Below, piece after piece: positions 1-9,793 of a stretch of DNA of 50,676 nucleotides. Source of the stretch: Microvirga lupini (GTDB taxonomy: Bacteria > Pseudomonadota > Alphaproteobacteria > Rhizobiales > Beijerinckiaceae); the NCBI GenBank assembly GCA_000517005.1, contig KI911961.1, positions 19,163 through 69,838 on the forward strand, given 5' to 3'. Numbering within the stretch: position 1 is the stretch's first letter; each line of letters starts with the position of its first letter. The notes beneath the pieces are model-generated. The model did no database searches, was not told where the DNA came from, and saw only the letters and a program-made list of their open reading frames with translations. The position numbers and the translations under genes were made by a program.

Positions 1-27
1 TGTCGAGCGATAACGAGCCGATCTCAA

Positions 28-50
28 AATTATTCCGCAACGGAATAATT
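28..50. repeat. Perfect 10-bp inverted repeat
   Basis: AATTATTCCG (28-37) and CGGAATAATT (41-50) are perfect reverse complements around a CAA loop. No T-tract follows on the plus strand, so it is more like an operator than a rho-independent terminator, although it could end a gene left of the window. It lies about 115 bases before the first gene in AT-rich accessory DNA. Confidence 0.6.
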
Positions 51-163
51 GCATCTTACTTAAGAAAATAAGTTGACGAAGCTGATCTTCTGGAATTATC
101 AATTCATCAGGCTCACATTTTCGGAGCCGCAAGCAATTCATAGATTTTATTTGGAAATTTTTC

Positions 164-706
164 GTGCCTAAACTACACATTACACATACCGAGCAAGCCT
201 CGGAGCCTAACTCTTATGCTATTACTGTATCAGTCATATCTCCCAATGGCGAAATAACTAAAAGTCGCCTGTCCGCCGATGAACTTCAAGTCCTCTCGTG
301 CGCCGCCATACCCATGAACGGTGCCTTTACGGCGCTTTACTGGTGGAGCCCTGAGTTCCGCGTGGCGCGCCGGAACGAGTTCGGGGAAAAGCTATTACAG
401 CAACCCGGCGCGCGCCTTGTTCGGCGGGTGGGTCACCCTCGTCCAAAGCAAATTTCCGGCAACGCATATTTGCAGACAGGCATAGAGCGGATGTACGCGG
501 TTGATCTGAACTCAAAGCTTACAAGGACGGAGATCAAAGAGGGGACGACCCTGCTTCTCAAAGGAGATTGGTTCCTGTCACACGATACTGCTCGCGAGAT
601 TGATCTTCTTCTGTGTGAGACTTGGGACGATGCCCAACTCGCAATGCGGACGTTTGATGGGGTACTGAGCCCCTTCTGTCAGCAAGTATCAGCCGCAGTC
701 CAGTAG
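164..706 (+). CDS. Hypothetical protein, accessory region
   Basis: I do not recognise this 180-residue protein. It starts at a GTG preceded by AT-rich DNA, has no signal peptide or membrane segment, and looks soluble and of mixed composition. It sits in the lower-GC block that ends at tRNA-Phe, so it is probably cargo of the integrative element whose integrase lies downstream. About 260 bases separate it from the next gene, and I see no gene in that gap. The coding call rests on frame length and on there being no better frame on either strand. Confidence 0.6.
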   Translation: MPKLHITHTEQASEPNSYAITVSVISPNGEITKSRLSADELQVLSCAAIPMNGAFTALYWWSPEFRVARRNEFGEKLLQQPGARLVRRVGHPRPKQISGNAYLQTGIERMYAVDLNSKLTRTEIKEGTTLLLKGDWFLSHDTAREIDLLLCETWDDAQLAMRTFDGVLSPFCQQVSAAVQ

Positions 707-967
707 CATTTAACACAAGTTCCGCAACTGGTTGCGCCGGTTGACACTCCTGTAGAATGTTGAAGGTTGAGTAGCCGGGATCGGCTGCTCAACACCATAC
801 ACTAATTTGACTATCGCATAAGCGAACTCGCCAGATGACTACAGCGCTCCGGAGCCGCCTCTCCGTCGAATCTCGAAGATCGGGTAGCCATTCCCGGTCC
901 CGGCTTTTTGTCGGTGCATCTTCGAGCATTTCATTATGGAATTTTCTATTTTGGTACGGGGGCTGTC

Positions 968-1222
968 GTGACGAAGCCCCGCCATCAATGTGTACCACCT
1001 CCAGGCGCAATCATTATTACTCTGGAACAAGCAGCAGCAGCGGTTAGCATCAACCCAGCGTCATATCTCAAGCTTCAAGAGGCTGGATACATGCCACGGG
1101 CACGTCGGTTCCCGCTACTCAAACGCAAGGGCTATGTTCTTGACGAGGTCAAGGCCGCTGCATTGGCCCTGCCAGTCGATGATGACGATGACGACGATGC
1201 AACCTCACATGGGGTGTGGTGA
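968..1222 (+). CDS. Small HTH protein, putative excisionase
   Basis: An 84-residue protein using a GTG start at 968, chosen because a G-rich ribosome-binding stretch lies just upstream and the predicted DNA-binding region starts soon after. Residues about 15-60 read like a winged-helix excisionase/AlpA-type domain: a short helix (TLEQAAAAVSI), a turn, then a helix with basic residues (PRARRFPLLKRKGY). The C-terminus carries seven consecutive aspartates. The stop is three bases before the integrase start, so the two are probably co-transcribed, as expected for an xis-int pair. The directionality role is inferred from context. A longer form starting at 908 is possible but less likely. Confidence 0.6.
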   Translation: MTKPRHQCVPPPGAIIITLEQAAAAVSINPASYLKLQEAGYMPRARRFPLLKRKGYVLDEVKAAALALPVDDDDDDDATSHGVW

Positions 1223-1225
1223 TCA

Positions 1226-2549
1226 ATGGCAGCGAAATCTCTGTCGAAATCCGAGCGCGCCAAGCTACTGAAGTCGGCTCGTAATGCACTGGCGAGCTTC
1301 GAGTATTGCTATGCCGAGGTGAGCCGTCATGGGAAGCTCCAAGTCTATTTCTGGCGCGGTAAGGGGCATCCAAAGGCCCGCATTCGCGAGAACCTCAACA
1401 CCCAGGAGTTTATGGCAACCTACTGGGCCTTTCGGAATGGGCACGCCGTCCCAGGACAGGCGACAGAACTCAACCTTCAGCCGCAACCGGTTTCATCGAC
1501 TCCACCCGCGCTGAAGAAGGCGAAGATTGGTAATGGCGTCCGGACTCTCGGCTGGCTCATCGACCAATATCAAGCCTCGAATGAGTGGAAGGGATACAAG
1601 AACTCGACCAAGACGGCGCGCGGGAACATTTTCAAGCTCATCCGGCAGGAACCCCGATCCAAATCACCCCGATTACTCCTTCGAGGACTGTCCCCTAGAC
1701 AAGTTCACAACACAGTACGTCAAATACCTTCGGGACAGTCGTATCAAATGGGTGGTCCAGCGCGACGAGGAGGTCATCGAAGCGGTAGTAGGAGAGATAG
1801 TTGCAGGGGCAGGGGCAGCGGCAGACGCCGACGACTTGGTCCAAGTAGCGACGAACAAGGAATCGGCCAACAGTTGGCTGAAGGCCCTCCGGGCGCTGTT
1901 TAAGTGGGCGGTAAACGACTCGTACTTAGGCATTCACGAGAATCCATGCCTTCCTGTTGCATTGTATCGGAGCAGCAAGGACGGCTTTCATTGTTGGACG
2001 CCGCAGGAGATCGCCATTTTTCGGGAGCGCTATTCAGTAGGCACGAAAGAGCGTCTGGCGATGGAGCTTCTCCTATTTACGCTCCAGCGCCGTTCGGATG
2101 TAGTCCAAATGGGGCGGCAGTGGCTGAAGGAAGACTCCAAGGGGCGGCCCACGTTCAAGTTCACACAGAGCAAGAACAAGGGCACTGATCGCGAGACCAA
2201 GGCGGTAGTTCCCTACTTCCCTGAGCTTCGCGCAATTGTAGAGGCGACCCCTGGTGTAGGTGACATGGTCTTCTTGCTATCCGAGCACAGGAAGCCGTTC
2301 AAACCGGAAAGCTTCACGAACTGGTTCCGGGATGTCTGCGACAAAGCTGGGCTTCCTGATTGTTCCGCCCATGGACTTCGGAAAGCCGGTGTCGTTGAGT
2401 TGATCCGGCTTGAATATCGCCGGGAGCAAATCATGGCCATTACCGGACACACTACGGCGAAAGAGTTCGACCGCTACGCTCGGACTTACGCGCGGGACCA
2501 CGGTGTGGAACAGCTTGTGGATGATTGGTTGGAAAAGAATACCGCGTGA
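1226..2549 (+). pseudogene. Tyrosine recombinase (integrase), frameshifted
   Basis: Phage/island integrase in two frames. The N-terminal frame (from ATG 1226) holds the arm and core-binding region. After about 1655 the protein continues in the +1 frame to 2549. Removing one C from the run at 1652-1655 gives a continuous protein of about 440 residues. The catalytic set is intact in the second part: Arg at about 2088-2093 (LQRRSDVV), His-x-x-Arg at 2370-2381 (HGLRK), His at 2448 (ITGH) and the nucleophile Tyr at 2475 (FDRY). It would integrate the element at the adjacent tRNA-Phe gene. It is either inactivated or carries a sequencing error. A programmed frameshift is less likely, as no slippery heptamer is evident. 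Confidence 0.85.
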
Positions 2550-2569
2550 AGGGCGCGAATGAGAATCAG

Positions 2570-2596
2570 GGGGTCGCTTCGGCGGCCCCTTTTTTG
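2570..2596 (+). terminator. Rho-independent terminator of the integrase
   Basis: GGGGTCGC (2570-2577), loop TTCG, GCGGCCCC (2582-2589), one G-T wobble, followed by a T-tract at 2590-2595. It lies 20 bases after the integrase stop. Confidence 0.85.
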
Positions 2597-2723
2597 TGGG
2601 CCAAGACCGTACCCGGAAGAACAAGTCAGGATCGAATCTTTCTTACCTTACTTTCTTACCTGCGAGGCTGGATAAGAAATCTGAGGCTGAAAGCCTTGTA
2701 AACTAAGGACTTTTGAAGGGAGA

Positions 2724-2745
2724 TGGTGCCCAGGGGCGGAATCGA
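2724..2745. other. Putative attachment site (tRNA-Phe 3' end)
   Basis: Tyrosine integrases commonly recombine at the 3' end of a tRNA gene, with the int gene next to the junction. Here int ends 175 bases from the tRNA-Phe 3' end. The exact core cannot be set because the other att copy lies left of the window. Inference from arrangement only. Confidence 0.5.
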
Positions 2746-2799
2746 ACCACCGACACTGCGATTTTCAGTCGCATGCTCTACCAACTGAGCTACCTGGGC
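2724..2799 (-). tRNA. tRNA-Phe (GAA)
   Basis: A 76-nt cloverleaf on the minus strand with acceptor GCCCAGG pairing CCTGGGC, D-arm GCTC/GAGC, anticodon loop CTGAAAA giving GAA, T-loop TTCGATT and an encoded CCA (2724-2726). Its 3' end faces the integrase, so this end is the probable attachment core of the element to the left. The gene is complete, so the recombination restored it. Confidence 0.97.
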
Positions 2800-2901
2800 A
2801 TCCGATGCGCGGCAAGGCCGTGCGCGTCGTGGAGGGGTGTATAGTCAGACCTGCGCCGCATGTCCAGCGCTTCGAGCGACAAAAATTTCCGGGAAATTCA
2901 T

Positions 2902-3105
2902 TCAGGCTTCCCGGTCGTCCTCATCGCGGTCGTCTTCCTCGCTCTCGACGGCCGGAATCGCATAGCTGCCGGAGAGCCAGCGATTCAGATCCACATCGGC
3001 GCAGCGCTTGGAGCAGAAGGGTCGGTATTCCGGCTGGCTGGGCTTGCCGCAGATCGGGCATTTGCCGGACGAAACCTGCGGCCTGTTCTCGTTGGCGGCG
3101 TTCAT
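2902..3105 (-). CDS. yacG: DNA gyrase inhibitor YacG
   Basis: A 67-residue protein with the YacG four-cysteine zinc knuckle CPICGKP (residues 16-22) and FCSKRCADVDLNRWL (from about residue 30), then an acidic tail. In E. coli YacG binds GyrB and blocks DNA binding by gyrase. The gene follows maf by 83 bases on the same strand, a common alphaproteobacterial pairing. Length and motifs match the family. Confidence 0.95.
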   Translation of the reverse strand: MNAANENRPQVSSGKCPICGKPSQPEYRPFCSKRCADVDLNRWLSGSYAIPAVESEEDDRDEDDREA

Positions 3106-3188
3106 TGTGCGCCTCCTTTCCTTGCTGATGGCAACGTGGTTGCCCGCACGCCGTCGCGCAAGACAGCTCAGAAGACAGGGAAATGGCT

Positions 3189-3851
3189 TCAGGCGGCGTC
3201 AAGCCAGCTGAACCGGACGGGATAGCCCTCCCCGTCAAGCAGGGCGGCCGCTTCGTAGAGGGGCAGGCCCACGACGTTGGAATAGGAGCCGACGAGCTTG
3301 ACCACGAAGGTGCCGGCGCGCCCCTGGATGGCATAGCCTCCCGCCTTGCCGCGCCACTCGCCGGAGGCGAGATAGCGCTCGAACTCGTCCCGGGAGAGGC
3401 GCTTGAAGCGGACGCGGGTTTCCACCAAACGCTCGCGGACGGTGTCCTTCGGCGTGATGAGGCAGATGGAGGTGTAGACCCGGTGGGCGCGGCCCGAGAG
3501 CAGCCTCAGGCAGCCGGCCGCCTCATCCACGAGCTCCGTCTTGGGCAGGACCCGCTTGCCGACGACCACGACGGTGTCGGCGGAGAGAATGTAGGAATCC
3601 TTCAGGTCTTCGCGGGTGCGGGCAACCTTGCGGGCCACCTCCGCCTTCGAGCGGGCCAGCCGCTTGGCCAGTTCCTTGGCGCCCTCGTTCTTGAGGGGCG
3701 TCTCATCCACATCGGCCGGCAGAAGGGCATCGGGCTCGATGCCGGCCTGCTGCAGGAGAGCGAGCCTGCGCGGCGAAGCCGACGCGAGAACGAGCTTCGG
3801 ACGCCGGCTGGGATTCGACACCTCGGAAGAAGACGCCACTTTTCTCTCCAC
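3189..3851 (-). CDS. maf: Maf-family nucleoside triphosphate pyrophosphatase
   Basis: A 220-residue Maf/YceF-type house-cleaning pyrophosphatase that hydrolyses non-canonical or methylated NTPs. The phosphate-binding motif ASASPRR is at about residues 23-29, the conserved VDE at about 48-50, SADTVVV in the middle, and the GYAIQGRAG loop near the C-terminus. The annotated start is a GTG at 3851, and another GTG four codons later is possible. It lies between pssA and yacG on the same strand. Confidence 0.95.
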   Translation of the reverse strand: MERKVASSSEVSNPSRRPKLVLASASPRRLALLQQAGIEPDALLPADVDETPLKNEGAKELAKRLARSKAEVARKVARTREDLKDSYILSADTVVVVGKRVLPKTELVDEAAGCLRLLSGRAHRVYTSICLITPKDTVRERLVETRVRFKRLSRDEFERYLASGEWRGKAGGYAIQGRAGTFVVKLVGSYSNVVGLPLYEAAALLDGEGYPVRFSWLDAA

Positions 3852-3936
3852 GTTCCAAGCCCCTTCAGTATACGCACAAGGGCCAATAGCTACGCCGGGT
3901 CACAACATGGCACCGGGGGCGGTTGAATCAAGTCGG

Positions 3937-4791
3937 TCAAGCGACGGGAGGCGGCTCGATCCCGGACGGGGACGGCTTGGTCTCCGGATTGCTCTTGGCG
4001 TCGAGCCGTTCCAGCCTGCGGTACCGCATCACGCTGATCGGGATCATCAGCAGGAACACAACCGTAATCAGGCTCAGCATTTCCCAGGGGAAGCTGACGA
4101 GCAAACCGAACGCCGCGACGGACAGGACGAAGATCGGCAGAACCCATTGGCGCGGCACGTATTTGCCCATGGTCTTTCCCGAATAGGTCGGGATGGTCGA
4201 GACCATGAGGAACGCAATGCCCACCACATAGACGAGGATCACGGGCGCAACGGAGGAGTCCTGAATGGGTGTGCCGAGAAACGACAGGTAGAGCGGCAGC
4301 AGGGCGCACATGGCGCCCATGGGAGCCGCCATGCCCACGAAGAAATTCTTTTTCCATTCTGGCCGGTTGGGATCATCGATCATGACGTTAAACCGAGCCA
4401 GACGAAGAGCCGCCGCAATCGCAAGCACGATGGAGCCGATCCAGCCCACCCGTCCCAGTTCGTGCAGGACGAAACTGTAGATGATCAGCGCCGGGGTGAC
4501 GCCGAAATTCAGGAAGTCGGCCAGGGAATCGAGTTCCGCGCCGAAGCGGGAGGTTCCCTTCAGAAGGCGGGCGATCCGGCCGTCGACGCCGTCCAGGAAG
4601 GCGGCCACGATAACCGCCACGACCGCCCTTTCGTATTGCCCGTCGAAGGCCAGCCGGATGGCCCAGAGCCCCAGACAGAGAGCGATCAAGGTGATGATGT
4701 TCGGGGCGATCATCCGGAACGGGACCGGCTTGAACAGCCGCTTGCGCGGTTCGTTCGGATCCGGTGCGAAGGGCGGAAAGAGGTCACTCAT
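3937..4791 (-). CDS. pssA: CDP-diacylglycerol-serine O-phosphatidyltransferase
   Basis: A 284-residue integral membrane enzyme making phosphatidylserine from CDP-DAG and serine. The CDP-alcohol phosphotransferase signature is intact: DGVDGRIARLL, then GAELDSLAD, with spacing matching DGx2ARx8Gx3Dx3D. Several hydrophobic segments follow. psd lies 139 bases upstream on the same strand, so the two steps to phosphatidylethanolamine are encoded side by side. Confidence 0.97.
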   Translation of the reverse strand: MSDLFPPFAPDPNEPRKRLFKPVPFRMIAPNIITLIALCLGLWAIRLAFDGQYERAVVAVIVAAFLDGVDGRIARLLKGTSRFGAELDSLADFLNFGVTPALIIYSFVLHELGRVGWIGSIVLAIAAALRLARFNVMIDDPNRPEWKKNFFVGMAAPMGAMCALLPLYLSFLGTPIQDSSVAPVILVYVVGIAFLMVSTIPTYSGKTMGKYVPRQWVLPIFVLSVAAFGLLVSFPWEMLSLITVVFLLMIPISVMRYRRLERLDAKSNPETKPSPSGIEPPPVA

Positions 4792-4930
4792 GGCAACAAC
4801 CTAGGAGGAGCCAGCTCAAGCGGCAAGCAGAGCTGGGCAGTTTGCGCGTGATGGAAGAAGCGCAAACCGCGGTAGACGGTTCCGTCCAAAGAACCCGCAG
4901 GGAAGGCCCTCTCCCCTGCAGGCGCAAACA

Positions 4931-5632
4931 TCAGCCCACGCGGTACTGGCGCGCAGGCTCGTTGGCGGTCAGGTCCGCGAGCACTGTCTCGCCCGCGACG
5001 GCCGTCTGGCCGAGGCCCACGAGAACCTGGGCATTGAGCGGCACGAAGATGTCGAGGCGGGAGCCGAACCGGATGAGGCCGAAGCGCTCGCCGGTGCTCA
5101 AATGCTCGCCCACCTTCACGAAGGAAACGATGCGGCGCGCCACGAGGCCGGCGATCTGGACCACCCCGATCTTGGTGCCTGCCGTCTCGATCACGAGGGC
5201 GTTGCGCTCGTTGTCCTCGCTCGCCTTGTCGAGCTCCGCGTTGAGGAAGAGGCCTGGCGTATAAAGGATCTGGGCGATCCGGCCCGTGACCGGCGAACGG
5301 TTCACGTGGCAGTCGAACACGTTCATGAAGACCGAGATCCGGGTCATCGGCTCGGGCGGCAGGTCGAGCTCGGCCGGGGGCACGGCGGTGGTGATGAGGT
5401 TCACCCGGCCATCGGCGGGGGAGACCACGAGGCCTTCCCGGATCGGCGTCACCCGCGGGGGATCCCGGAAGAAGTAGCAGACCCACACGGTCAGGATCGC
5501 GCCGATCCAGCCGAGCGGCGACCACAGCCACGCCAGCACGATCGTCGCAAACAGCGCGATCAGGATGAAGGGATAGCCCTCCTTGTGGATCGGCACGAAA
5601 ATGCGGCGCATCGATTCCAGGATATCGGTCAT
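4931..5632 (-). CDS. psd: Phosphatidylserine decarboxylase
   Basis: A 233-residue short-form decarboxylase (the PSD-A type found in alphaproteobacteria). One or two N-terminal membrane segments (residues about 20-50) precede the catalytic domain with SPADGRV and [13 protein letters not shown]. The self-cleavage site is RFGSRLD (about residue 187-193), whose Ser becomes the pyruvoyl group. It converts phosphatidylserine to phosphatidylethanolamine, downstream of the pssA reaction. Confidence 0.97.
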   Translation of the reverse strand: MTDILESMRRIFVPIHKEGYPFILIALFATIVLAWLWSPLGWIGAILTVWVCYFFRDPPRVTPIREGLVVSPADGRVNLITTAVPPAELDLPPEPMTRISVFMNVFDCHVNRSPVTGRIAQILYTPGLFLNAELDKASEDNERNALVIETAGTKIGVVQIAGLVARRIVSFVKVGEHLSTGERFGLIRFGSRLDIFVPLNAQVLVGLGQTAVAGETVLADLTANEPARQYRVG

Positions 5633-5684
5633 ATTTTCACAGCCTCAAAGCTTTTGCGTGGGATGGCAGGCGGAAACGTTTCCG

Positions 5685-7595
5685 TCAACCTGCCACGCTC
5701 TCGGGGCTGCGCTCTTCCTCCTCGGCCCGCTTGAGGGTCTCGCGCGCCTGATCCGCCTCACGCTGGCGGTTCCACATGGCAGCGTAAACCCCGCCATGGG
5801 CCAGAAGGCTCGCATGGTTGCCGCGCTCGACCACCCTCCCCTGGTCGAGGACGATGATCTCGTCGGCGCCGATGACTGTGGACAACCGATGGGCGATCAC
5901 GAGAGTGGTCCGCCCCCGGCTGACCCGGTCGAGGGCGTCCTGGATCTCCTTCTCGGTGAAGGTGTCCAGCGCCGAAGTCGCCTCGTCGAGGACCAGGATT
6001 GGAGGGCTTTTGAGGATGGTGCGGGCGATGGCCACCCGCTGCTTCTCGCCGCCTGAGAGCTTCAGGCCGCGCTCGCCCACGGGCGTGTCGTAGCCTTCCG
6101 GTAGGAGGCTGATGAAGCGGTCGATTTGGGCCAGGCGGGCGGCCCCCCTCACCTCCTCCGGGCTCGCATCCCAGCGGCCATACTGGATGTTGTAGCCGAT
6201 GGTGTCGTTGAACAGCACCGTGTCCTGCGGGACCATGCCGATGACCTTGCGCAAGCTCGCCTGCTGCACCTCGGCGATATCCTGCCCGTCGATGAGGATG
6301 CGGCCGCTGGTGGGCTCGTAGAAGCGGAACAGCAGGCGGGAGATGGTCGACTTGCCGGCGCCCGAGGGGCCGACGATGGCAACCGTATGCCCGGCCGGCA
6401 CCTCGAAGCTCACGCCCTTGAGGATGGGACGCTCCGGGATATAGGCGAAATGCACGTCCTCGAAGCGCACGACACCCTCGGCCACCTGCAGCGGCTCGGC
6501 GCCGGGCCTGTCCTGGATCTCGGGGTTGCGCTCGATGATCGCGAACATGTCGTCGATGTCGATGAGAGCCTGTTTGATCTCGCGATAGAGCATGCCCATG
6601 AAGTTCAGCGGGATGTAGAGCTGCACCAGCATGGCGTTGACGAGCACGAAGCTGCCGATGGAAGCGCGTCCCGCCATGATGTCCCGCGCAGCCAGAACCA
6701 TGACGATGGCCATGCCGATGGAAAAGATCACGGCTTGGCCCGCGTTGAGTACGGCGAGCGACGTATAGGTCTGGGTCGAGGCCTTCTCGAACTTCTCCAT
6801 GGAGCGGTCGTAACGGGCGGTTTCCCGCTGCTCGGCGCCGAAATACTTCACCGTTTCGTAGTTCAGGAGCGAGTCGACCGCCTTGGTGTTCGCATCCGTG
6901 TCGGAATCGTTCATCTGCTTGCGGATCGAGATCCGCCACTGGGTCGCCTTGTAGGTATAGGCGAGATAGACGACGACCATGACGAAGACGACGGCCGAAT
7001 AGAGCCAGTTGAACTCCCAGGCGAGCAGGCCCAGCACCAGCAGGAACTCGAGGATCGTCGGCAGCAAGGTGAGCACCACGAGGCGGGACAATTCCTCGAT
7101 GCCCTCGCGGCCGCGCTCCAGCACACGGGTCAAGCCGCCGGTCTTACGCTCCAGATGGAAGCGCAGGGACAGGCGGTGCATGTGCTCGAAGGTCTGCAGG
7201 GCGAGATTGCGCACCGCATGCATGGCGACCTTGGCGAAGAGACCGTCGCGCAGCTGGGTCAGAACCGCCATGAGGATGCGGGTGATGCCGTAGATCACGG
7301 TCAGCAGGATCGGGGCTTTCCAGAGCCAGGAGCCGGCGGTCGCAGCAGCTTCGGCGCCCTGATTGCCGCCCGTGACCGCCACAAGCGCGTCCGTCGCCCA
7401 TTTGAAAGCGAACGGCGTGACCATGGTGACACCCTTCGCCACCAGCAGGAGGCCGAAGGCCAGGAAGACCCGTCGCTGAAGATCGGGCCTGCCGTGAGGC
7501 CAGAGATAGGGCCAGAGCTTCGTCCAGGTGGCCGCCAAACCGTTGGGCCTTGGCGCAGCAGCGCTCGTCGATGGGACGGCGGTGGAGGGAGGCAT
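5685..7595 (-). CDS. Atm1/HMT1-type ABC exporter (fused permease-ATPase)
   Basis: A 636-residue half-transporter. An N-terminal six-helix exporter domain (about 60-340) is followed by an ATPase with Walker A GPSGAGKST, signature LSGGEKQRVAIARTIL, Walker B ILVLDEATSALD and the H-loop IAHRLST. The sequence resembles bacterial Atm1 proteins, which export glutathione-derived compounds and take part in metal tolerance and Fe-S homeostasis. I chose the ATG at 7595 (MPPSTAV); an upstream start at 7691 would add 32 low-complexity residues. psd follows 52 bases downstream. The substrate is inferred. Confidence 0.92.
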   Translation of the reverse strand: MPPSTAVPSTSAAAPRPNGLAATWTKLWPYLWPHGRPDLQRRVFLAFGLLLVAKGVTMVTPFAFKWATDALVAVTGGNQGAEAAATAGSWLWKAPILLTVIYGITRILMAVLTQLRDGLFAKVAMHAVRNLALQTFEHMHRLSLRFHLERKTGGLTRVLERGREGIEELSRLVVLTLLPTILEFLLVLGLLAWEFNWLYSAVVFVMVVVYLAYTYKATQWRISIRKQMNDSDTDANTKAVDSLLNYETVKYFGAEQRETARYDRSMEKFEKASTQTYTSLAVLNAGQAVIFSIGMAIVMVLAARDIMAGRASIGSFVLVNAMLVQLYIPLNFMGMLYREIKQALIDIDDMFAIIERNPEIQDRPGAEPLQVAEGVVRFEDVHFAYIPERPILKGVSFEVPAGHTVAIVGPSGAGKSTISRLLFRFYEPTSGRILIDGQDIAEVQQASLRKVIGMVPQDTVLFNDTIGYNIQYGRWDASPEEVRGAARLAQIDRFISLLPEGYDTPVGERGLKLSGGEKQRVAIARTILKSPPILVLDEATSALDTFTEKEIQDALDRVSRGRTTLVIAHRLSTVIGADEIIVLDQGRVVERGNHASLLAHGGVYAAMWNRQREADQARETLKRAEEEERSPESVAG

Positions 7596-7726
7596 ACGCG
7601 AGAATCCAATCGAGATATCGGATCTCGATATAGGCGATCGGCGGGATGAATTCACCCCGAGACTGTAATTGTTCCAGGTTATCCGGGACACATCATCAGT
7701 TCAGGCGTGTCCAGCCGATGAGCGCT

Positions 7727-9049
7727 TCAGTTGCTCTTCGCCTCCGGATCGCCAGGCAGCACGAAAACCTGGCCGGGATAGATCAGATCGGGATTTCGGA
7801 TCTGCTCCTGGTTGGCGCCGTAGATCACCGTGTAGCGCAGGCCCTTGCCATAGACCCGCTGGCTGATCCGCCAGAGATTGTCGCCGCGGGACACGATGGT
7901 GGTGTTGATGTTGGGGATCACGACCGTTCCGACACTGGCCATCTGACCTTCAGGCAAGGCAGAGGCCACATCGCGGGAAGGCTGGGCGGAGGAGCCGGTC
8001 GGCTGAGGCGCCGTAGGAGCCTGAGGCTGCGCCGAAGCGACCTGAACCGGCACGTTGAATCCCACTTCGGCGCGCGACCTGACCTGTCCTGAGACCGGAT
8101 CCACGTCATCCAGCCGGATCCGGTAATCGCCGGGCTTCACGCCGCTGCCGATCGAGAAGGACACCTTGCCGTCCCCGCCCGCTCCGCCGGGAGCGATGAA
8201 GCTCTCGTTGAGGTAGAGGCGCACGGTCGCTCCGGGTGCCGACTGGCCGGACACGAAGAGTTTGCCCTCCTCGGCCTCGACGGTCACGATCTTGATCTCG
8301 GGCCGGGGGGCCGGTTGCGCTGGTGAAGGAGGAGCCGGTGGCGGAGAAACCGTCGGCGCGACGCCGGCCTGCTGCTGCGGGCCCGGCTGAGCCGGCTGAG
8401 GCTCTGCCGGCTTGGCGTCCTTGGCGTCAGCCGTCTTCGATTCGGGCTTGGGCTCCTCGGCCACCTTGGCCGGCGGCTCGGGGTTGGACAGAACCACGGT
8501 CGGCTTGTCGGGCGTTGTCAGGGTGACGAGCGGCCGCGTCTTGGCATCGGTAATGACGACCGTCACGCTTTGGGCCGAGCGCTGGCGGGTGCCGTCCGGC
8601 GCAATGGATTGCAGCACCACCAGATGCGACCCGGGCGGCAGAGGCGGAGGCACGATGGCGAACAGGCCCGAGGCGTCGGCTGCGGCGCGGGCGTGAACCT
8701 GATCGCCACGCAAGAGCTCGATGGTCGCCCCGGGAGCCGCGCGCCCGGCAATCACGCTCTCGCCGTCCGGTTCGACCCGCACCAGGTCGAAAGACGGTGC
8801 GACGGGCGCATCCTTGGCCTGCGCCGGGGGTGTCTCGCCCGGAGGCGCCGGCTTGGTGGCAGCCTGCTGGCCCGGTGCCGCCTGAGACGGAGCGGATGGC
8901 TGGGCTGTTTGAGCCGGAGCCGTGTTCTGCGGGGTATCGGGCGTGCCGGACCAGGACCAGTAAAGCACCCCGAGGAGGACTGCGACAACGGCTGCAGCGG
9001 CGGCGCCAAGCAACGCAATTGTACCTTTAATTTCCTTCGGATGCGCCAT
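7727..9049 (-). CDS. LysM-domain envelope protein
   Basis: A 440-residue protein with start MAHPKEIKG at 9049. A single N-terminal membrane anchor (residues about 8-30) is followed by a Pro/Ala-rich linker, two bacterial Ig-like stretches (about 80-180 and 240-330), another Pro/Ala-rich part, and a C-terminal LysM motif (about 385-438; SRGDNLWRISQRVYG to IYPGQVFVLP). It probably sits in the inner membrane and binds peptidoglycan. Longer upstream starts exist but would put basic residues before the anchor. It is divergent from the LOG gene, so the intervening 80 bases must hold both promoters. Confidence 0.9.
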   Translation of the reverse strand: MAHPKEIKGTIALLGAAAAAVVAVLLGVLYWSWSGTPDTPQNTAPAQTAQPSAPSQAAPGQQAATKPAPPGETPPAQAKDAPVAPSFDLVRVEPDGESVIAGRAAPGATIELLRGDQVHARAAADASGLFAIVPPPLPPGSHLVVLQSIAPDGTRQRSAQSVTVVITDAKTRPLVTLTTPDKPTVVLSNPEPPAKVAEEPKPESKTADAKDAKPAEPQPAQPGPQQQAGVAPTVSPPPAPPSPAQPAPRPEIKIVTVEAEEGKLFVSGQSAPGATVRLYLNESFIAPGGAGGDGKVSFSIGSGVKPGDYRIRLDDVDPVSGQVRSRAEVGFNVPVQVASAQPQAPTAPQPTGSSAQPSRDVASALPEGQMASVGTVVIPNINTTIVSRGDNLWRISQRVYGKGLRYTVIYGANQEQIRNPDLIYPGQVFVLPGDPEAKSN

Positions 9050-9129
9050 GGTGCTTTTTCTCGAACGCGGCACTTTCGTGCATTTAAGCCGTTTATCTTT
9101 CAAAAGGCTACGGCCATAAAGGACAAATA

Positions 9130-9786
9130 ATGCCCTACGACTCAGCGCGGGAGGCTCCCCGCTTCCCCGAAATGCCAATGCCATCCATCAGATCGATCAA
9201 ATCCATTTGCGTTTATTGCGGCTCCGGCTTCGGGGACGACCCCGTTTTCGCTGAGAATGCTGCGTTATTGGGCCGCCTCATGGCCGAACAGGGCATCAAT
9301 CTGGTCTATGGCGGCGGCAATGTGGGGCTCATGGGCACGGTGGCCCAGTCCGTTCTCGATCACGGCGGTTATGTCACAGGGATTATCCCGGATTTTCTGA
9401 AGTCCCGCGAGAAGCTGCTCGACGATGTGCAGGAAACCATCGTCGTGCCCGACATGCATACCCGCAAGCGCCTGATGTTCGAGAGAGCCGACGCCTTCGT
9501 CGCCCTGCCCGGCGGCATCGGGACCCTGGAGGAACTGGTCGAGCAGATGACCTGGTCGCAGCTCGGCCGTCACACCAAGCCGATCCTGATGCTGAGCACC
9601 AAGAGCTTCTGGAAGCCGCTCCTCACCCTGATCGCCCATATGCGCGAACAGGGTTTCATCCGGCCCGGCCTGGAGCTCAATTATCTCGTGGCCGAACGGG
9701 TCGAAGACGTCATTCCCATGCTCGAAAACGCCGCCCGGCGCATCGGGATCGTGAGCAACGAAGAGGCGATCGAGAGCCGGTTCTAG
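9130..9786 (+). CDS. LOG-family (TIGR00730) Rossmann-fold hydrolase
   Basis: A 218-residue protein of the LOG / lysine decarboxylase-like family, which releases cytokinin bases or related nucleobases from nucleoside 5'-monophosphates. The diagnostic PGGIGTLEE is at about residue 127, and YGGGNVGLMG in the N-terminal half binds phosphate. The start could be 9130 or an internal ATG some 14 codons later (MPMPSIRS); the CVYCGSG strand begins shortly after both. The older label lysine decarboxylase is wrong for this family. Confidence 0.93.
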   Translation: MPYDSAREAPRFPEMPMPSIRSIKSICVYCGSGFGDDPVFAENAALLGRLMAEQGINLVYGGGNVGLMGTVAQSVLDHGGYVTGIIPDFLKSREKLLDDVQETIVVPDMHTRKRLMFERADAFVALPGGIGTLEELVEQMTWSQLGRHTKPILMLSTKSFWKPLLTLIAHMREQGFIRPGLELNYLVAERVEDVIPMLENAARRIGIVSNEEAIESRF

Positions 9787-9793
9787 GAAGCAA

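Noticed and set aside
1640-1665. Programmed frameshift in the integrase
   Set aside because: No slippery heptamer or downstream hairpin is evident, tyrosine integrases rarely use one, and four other genes show the same homopolymer problem.
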